Translations under genes and position numbers: made by a program | Source of the DNA: Bacteroidota bacterium | Lineage (GTDB): Bacteria > Bacteroidota > Bacteroidia > Bacteroidales > ML635J-15 | Direction: 5' to 3' | NCBI GenBank assembly: GCA_029558535.1 | Contig: JAKQEK010000131.1 | Coordinates: 1 to 64,000 of the forward strand | Length of the DNA stretch: 64,000 nucleotides | Notes under the pieces: generated by a model | The model's database searches: none | Told to the model about the DNA's origin: nothing | Seen by the model: the letters and a program-made list of their open reading frames with translations, nothing else | Part shown: piece after piece, positions 61,408 through 64,000 of the stretch | Numbering within the stretch: the stretch's first letter is position 1 | Layout: every line of letters begins with the position of its first letter

Positions 61408-61998
61408 TTATAACAATTCTACCATTAAAATTTCACCAGCCTCAATTGCGACAACTTTTACCAAACTACCTGACTTTATATCTTCAGGATTATCCGTCAT
61501 TGCATCAAGTGTTTTCAGTCCTTGCACATTAACCTGAATTTTACCGACTCCCGATTTTGCAGCAGGAATTCTTAAATACACCGAGGCTGTTTTTCCTATG
61601 GCATTTTCTATTTTAGCATTTCCGCTTTCGGTAAGCTTACTCATCAAATAAAACAAAGTTGCCATTATTAACATCATAAGCATACCGCCAATAATAGCGA
61701 GAAAAATGCTTAATCCATCACTCAAACCGGCATCCAGACAAGCAATTCCTGTCCAACCAAAAATGGTAAAAAATGCCATGAAATTTTTCAGCGTAATAAA
61801 TTGAAAGCCTATTCCCGTGTCAGAATCTACTTCTAAGTCAGCATCTCCCGAAGCATCTACATCAGAATCTACTCCGGCACCTATAAGAGTCATTATAAGT
61901 TGAATAAGAAAAATAGCAGAAAATGGCAGAGCAAATCCCCAAAATATTTTTTCAAGAATTTCCATCGATGCCCACCATGAATTAATATCTAATAGCAT
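61408..61998 (-). CDS. NfeD-like membrane protein with OB-fold domain (flotillin partner)
   Basis: The 196-residue protein has about three membrane segments (ALPFSAIFLIQLIMTLIG; IFLAIIGGMLMMLIMATLFY), an acidic aspartate-rich loop (DSDVDASGDADLEVDSD) and a C-terminal NfeD/OB fold (IENAIGKTASVYLRIPAAKSG; VKVVAIEAGEILMVELL). NfeD-type proteins are encoded with flotillins and are thought to assist membrane-domain assembly. The start ATG 61998 leads; an alternative at residue 12 (MEILEK) is possible. It lies 25 bases from the flotillin gene. Confidence 0.85.
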   Translation of the reverse strand: MLLDINSWWASMEILEKIFWGFALPFSAIFLIQLIMTLIGAGVDSDVDASGDADLEVDSDTGIGFQFITLKNFMAFFTIFGWTGIACLDAGLSDGLSIFLAIIGGMLMMLIMATLFYLMSKLTESGNAKIENAIGKTASVYLRIPAAKSGVGKIQVNVQGLKTLDAMTDNPEDIKSGSLVKVVAIEAGEILMVELL

Positions 61999-62264
61999 GA
62001 TTTTTAAATTTTGGTTTAGACTTGTAAAGTTATAAATGTTTTTATTAAAGTCAAGAATTTAAAATCAACAAATTATTAACAGTGCAATCACTTACAATAA
62101 CACTAACGAATACAATTTGCAAATTTAGTTTTATCACGAAAATAGAAAATAACTGCTATTAAATATATTATTTTAACCTAGTTAAATTTGTTTGATAAGA
62201 AAACTGAACCTAACTTAGCAGCAAAATTATCAAAAAGACCTATAACATTTAAATTTAAGATAAA

Positions 62265-63263
62265 ATGCCAGTAAGTTACAAAGAAATTGGATTAGTGAAC
62301 ACCGGAGAAATGTTCAAAAAAGCTACAATAGGAGGATATGCAATTCCTGCTTTTAATTTTAACAATATGGAGCAAATGCAAGCCATAGTATCTGCTTGTG
62401 CAGAGACAAAGTCTCCTGTAATATTGCAAGTATCGAGTGGTGCACGCAAATATGCAAATCAGACTTTGTTGAGATATATGGCTCAAGGTGCTGTCGAGTA
62501 CGCCAAAGAACTAGGTTGGACACATCCACAAATATGTTTGCATCTCGATCACGGAGATAGCTTTGAACTTTGCAAAAGCTGTGTAGAAATGGGCTTTTCG
62601 TCAGTTATGATTGACGGTTCTCATTTACCTTATGAGGAAAATATTGCATTAACCCGTAAAGTAGTTGAATTTGCTCATCAATTCGATGTAAGCGTTGAAG
62701 GAGAACTTGGAGTTTTAGCAGGTATTGAAGATGAAGTTTCTGCAGAACACAGCACTTACACCCAACCTGAAGAAGTTATTGATTTTGTAAAAAGGACAGG
62801 CGTAGATTCTTTAGCAATATCAATAGGTACGTCACACGGAGCAAATAAGTTTACTCCTGCACAATGTACAAGAGATGCTAACGGAAAACTTGTACCTCCT
62901 CCGTTACGTTTCGATATTCTCGCTGAAATAGAAAAACAAATTCCCGGATTCCCAATCGTACTTCATGGATCATCTTCTGTACCTGAAGAATATGTTAAAA
63001 CAATTAACGACAATGGAGGAAATTTAAAAGATACTATCGGAATACCTGAAGACCAGTTAAGACAAGCGACCAAATCAGCAGTTTGTAAAATCAATATAGA
63101 CTCAGACGGACGTCTTGCTATGACGGCAACTATAAGAAAATTCTTTAACGCAAGTCCTGAAAAATTTGATCCTCGTCAATATTTAGGTCCTGCACGTGAA
63201 GAACTAAAAAAACTATACATCCATAAGATTAAAAATGTATTGGGAAGCTTCGATAAAGCGTAA
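62265..63263 (+). CDS. fbaA: Class II fructose-1,6-bisphosphate aldolase
   Basis: The 332-residue zinc enzyme splits fructose-1,6-bisphosphate to DHAP and glyceraldehyde-3-phosphate in glycolysis and works in reverse in gluconeogenesis. Key motifs are YAIPAFNFNNMEQMQAI (substrate), HLDHGDSFE (D and H for catalysis and zinc), MIDGSHLPYEEN, EGELGVLAG and VLHGSSSVP (zinc His). It is a stand-alone gene with a terminator just after it. The 266-base leader region to the left has no gene; I see no clear promoter. Confidence 0.95.
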   Translation: MPVSYKEIGLVNTGEMFKKATIGGYAIPAFNFNNMEQMQAIVSACAETKSPVILQVSSGARKYANQTLLRYMAQGAVEYAKELGWTHPQICLHLDHGDSFELCKSCVEMGFSSVMIDGSHLPYEENIALTRKVVEFAHQFDVSVEGELGVLAGIEDEVSAEHSTYTQPEEVIDFVKRTGVDSLAISIGTSHGANKFTPAQCTRDANGKLVPPPLRFDILAEIEKQIPGFPIVLHGSSSVPEEYVKTINDNGGNLKDTIGIPEDQLRQATKSAVCKINIDSDGRLAMTATIRKFFNASPEKFDPRQYLGPAREELKKLYIHKIKNVLGSFDKA

Positions 63264-63282
63264 TTGAAAGATTTTATTCACT

Positions 63283-63310
63283 AAAAGCTGTCTTATTCAG
63301 GACAGCTTTT
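63283..63310 (+). terminator. Terminator of the aldolase gene
   Basis: Arms AAAAGCTGTC and GACAGCTTTT enclose the loop TTATTCAG and run into T6. It ends the aldolase transcript 20 bases past the stop. Confidence 0.88.
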
Positions 63311-63370
63311 TTGTTTTGCAAACCTGTCTTATTCAATAATTTTTTCATACTTTTGTAAAAAACATAAGCT

Positions 63371-64000
63371 ATGTACATTTTTGCCGATAGTGGTTCAACC
63401 AAAACAAACTGGCTAATAACAAATTCCGAGGGAGAAATAATAAGTGGTTTTCAAACTATTGGATTGAATCCTTATTTTGTCTCAAAAGAAAGGATATTAC
63501 AAGCTATTGGCGAACAATTTCCTTCGGGTGTAGATTCATTGTTAATTAAAAAAGTATTTTTTTATGGCTCAGGATGTGGCGCCCTGGACAATCATGAACA
63601 TTTAAGATTTGCACTTGAAGATTACTTTTTTAATGCAAAAGTTCAAATTTTTTCGGATATGCTGGGGACAGCACGAGCAATATTTAAAAATTCGGAAGGG
63701 ATTGCCGCGATTATTGGTACAGGAACAAATTCCTGTTTATACAACGGCACATCAATAAGTCAAAGTGCTATCTCACTTGGATATATTTTAGGCGATGAAG
63801 GCAGCGGTGCATATATAGGTAAAGTATTTTCAAAAATGTACCTTGAAAAAAGATTTGATGCTGAATTAAATAGAAAAATATTGGATGAAACGGGTGCTAC
63901 TCATTCTTCAATCTTATCGGCAATTTATCAAAATCCCCATCCTAACAGATATTTAGCAGAATTTTGTATTTTCATTAAAAATCACATTGATCATCCTCAA
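63371..64000 (+). CDS. BadF/BadG-type N-acetylglucosamine kinase, 5' part (cut by window end)
   Basis: The frame from ATG 63371 is open for 210 codons to the last base and continues beyond the window. YIFADSGSTKTNWL is the phosphate-1 loop of the actin-like ATPase fold; GIAAIIGTGTNSCLYNG is the phosphate-2 loop, and SLGYILGDEGSGAYIGK a conserved GDEGSG segment. These fit the BadF/BadG family that includes bacterial N-acetylglucosamine kinases; GlcNAc recycling from peptidoglycan would suit. The C-terminal half is not visible. Confidence 0.85.
   Translation, partial: MYIFADSGSTKTNWLITNSEGEIISGFQTIGLNPYFVSKERILQAIGEQFPSGVDSLLIKKVFFYGSGCGALDNHEHLRFALEDYFFNAKVQIFSDMLGTARAIFKNSEGIAAIIGTGTNSCLYNGTSISQSAISLGYILGDEGSGAYIGKVFSKMYLEKRFDAELNRKILDETGATHSSILSAIYQNPHPNRYLAEFCIFIKNHIDHPQ

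Overview
The window comes from a low-GC member of the Bacteroidota. Support for this comes from T9SS C-terminal sorting domains on two large exported proteins, start regions with the -7 motif TAnnTTTG in place of a Pribnow box, AT-rich leaders without clear Shine-Dalgarno sequences, an exported bleomycin-hydrolase-type protease, a putative OlsF-type aminolipid synthase and C10 peptidases. I see no rRNA, no CRISPR array and no transposase. Two tRNA genes are present.

Layout. 1-4406: a membrane TPR protein, a small cytoplasmic protein and a secreted glycine-rich-repeat protein. 4534-11109: a long arsenic/thiol-redox cluster. It holds a CxxC mini-thioredoxin, ArsR, four exported thioredoxin-like proteins (three of the ArsF type), an ArsG/CcdA-like membrane protein, an ArsP-like permease, a rhodanese, the arsenate reductase ArsC and the arsenite exporter Acr3. 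An operator-like inverted repeat straddles its promoter. 11126-14453: a T9SS C10 protease lies between acr3 and a decayed second copy of the acr3 3' end. 14768-25087: a large lipoprotein, an AbiE type IV toxin-antitoxin pair, a 1651-residue modular T9SS protein and a histidine kinase/LuxR-type response regulator pair. A shared palindrome (TACCTCAAATGAGGTA) sits upstream of the exported-protein genes.

25824-32513: housekeeping and lipid functions (DUF368 undecaprenyl-phosphate carrier family, AroE, lipoprotein, Fe-S/zinc cysteine-cluster protein, PLP aminotransferase, OlsF-like acyltransferase, MFS transporter). 32631-45358: a plus-strand run with exported cysteine peptidase, asparagine synthetase, glycosyltransferase, Wza-like export lipoprotein, Wzc-like tyrosine kinase, WecA/MraY-like sugar-phosphate transferase, lytic transglycosylase and UvrA; it looks like an exopolysaccharide locus with passengers. 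45492-49183: PadR/PspC pair, DUF3078 protein and MscS channel. 49266-49599: tRNA-Leu(UAA) and tRNA-Gly(GCC), with a duplicated 5' fragment of the tRNA-Leu region between them. 49833-51446: a beta-propeller/transglutaminase protein.

51805-59873 is the most notable region: a compact defence-like operon with an autoregulated XRE (C-protein-like) regulator, a PLD-nuclease/SNF2-helicase fusion, an Eco57I-like adenine methyltransferase and a terminal RES-domain protein (putative NAD-degrading effector). The combination resembles restriction-modification with an abortive-infection arm. I do not recognise it as a named system. 59877-64000: flotillin and NfeD-like pair, class II fructose-bisphosphate aldolase, and the start of a BadF-type N-acetylglucosamine kinase cut by the window end.
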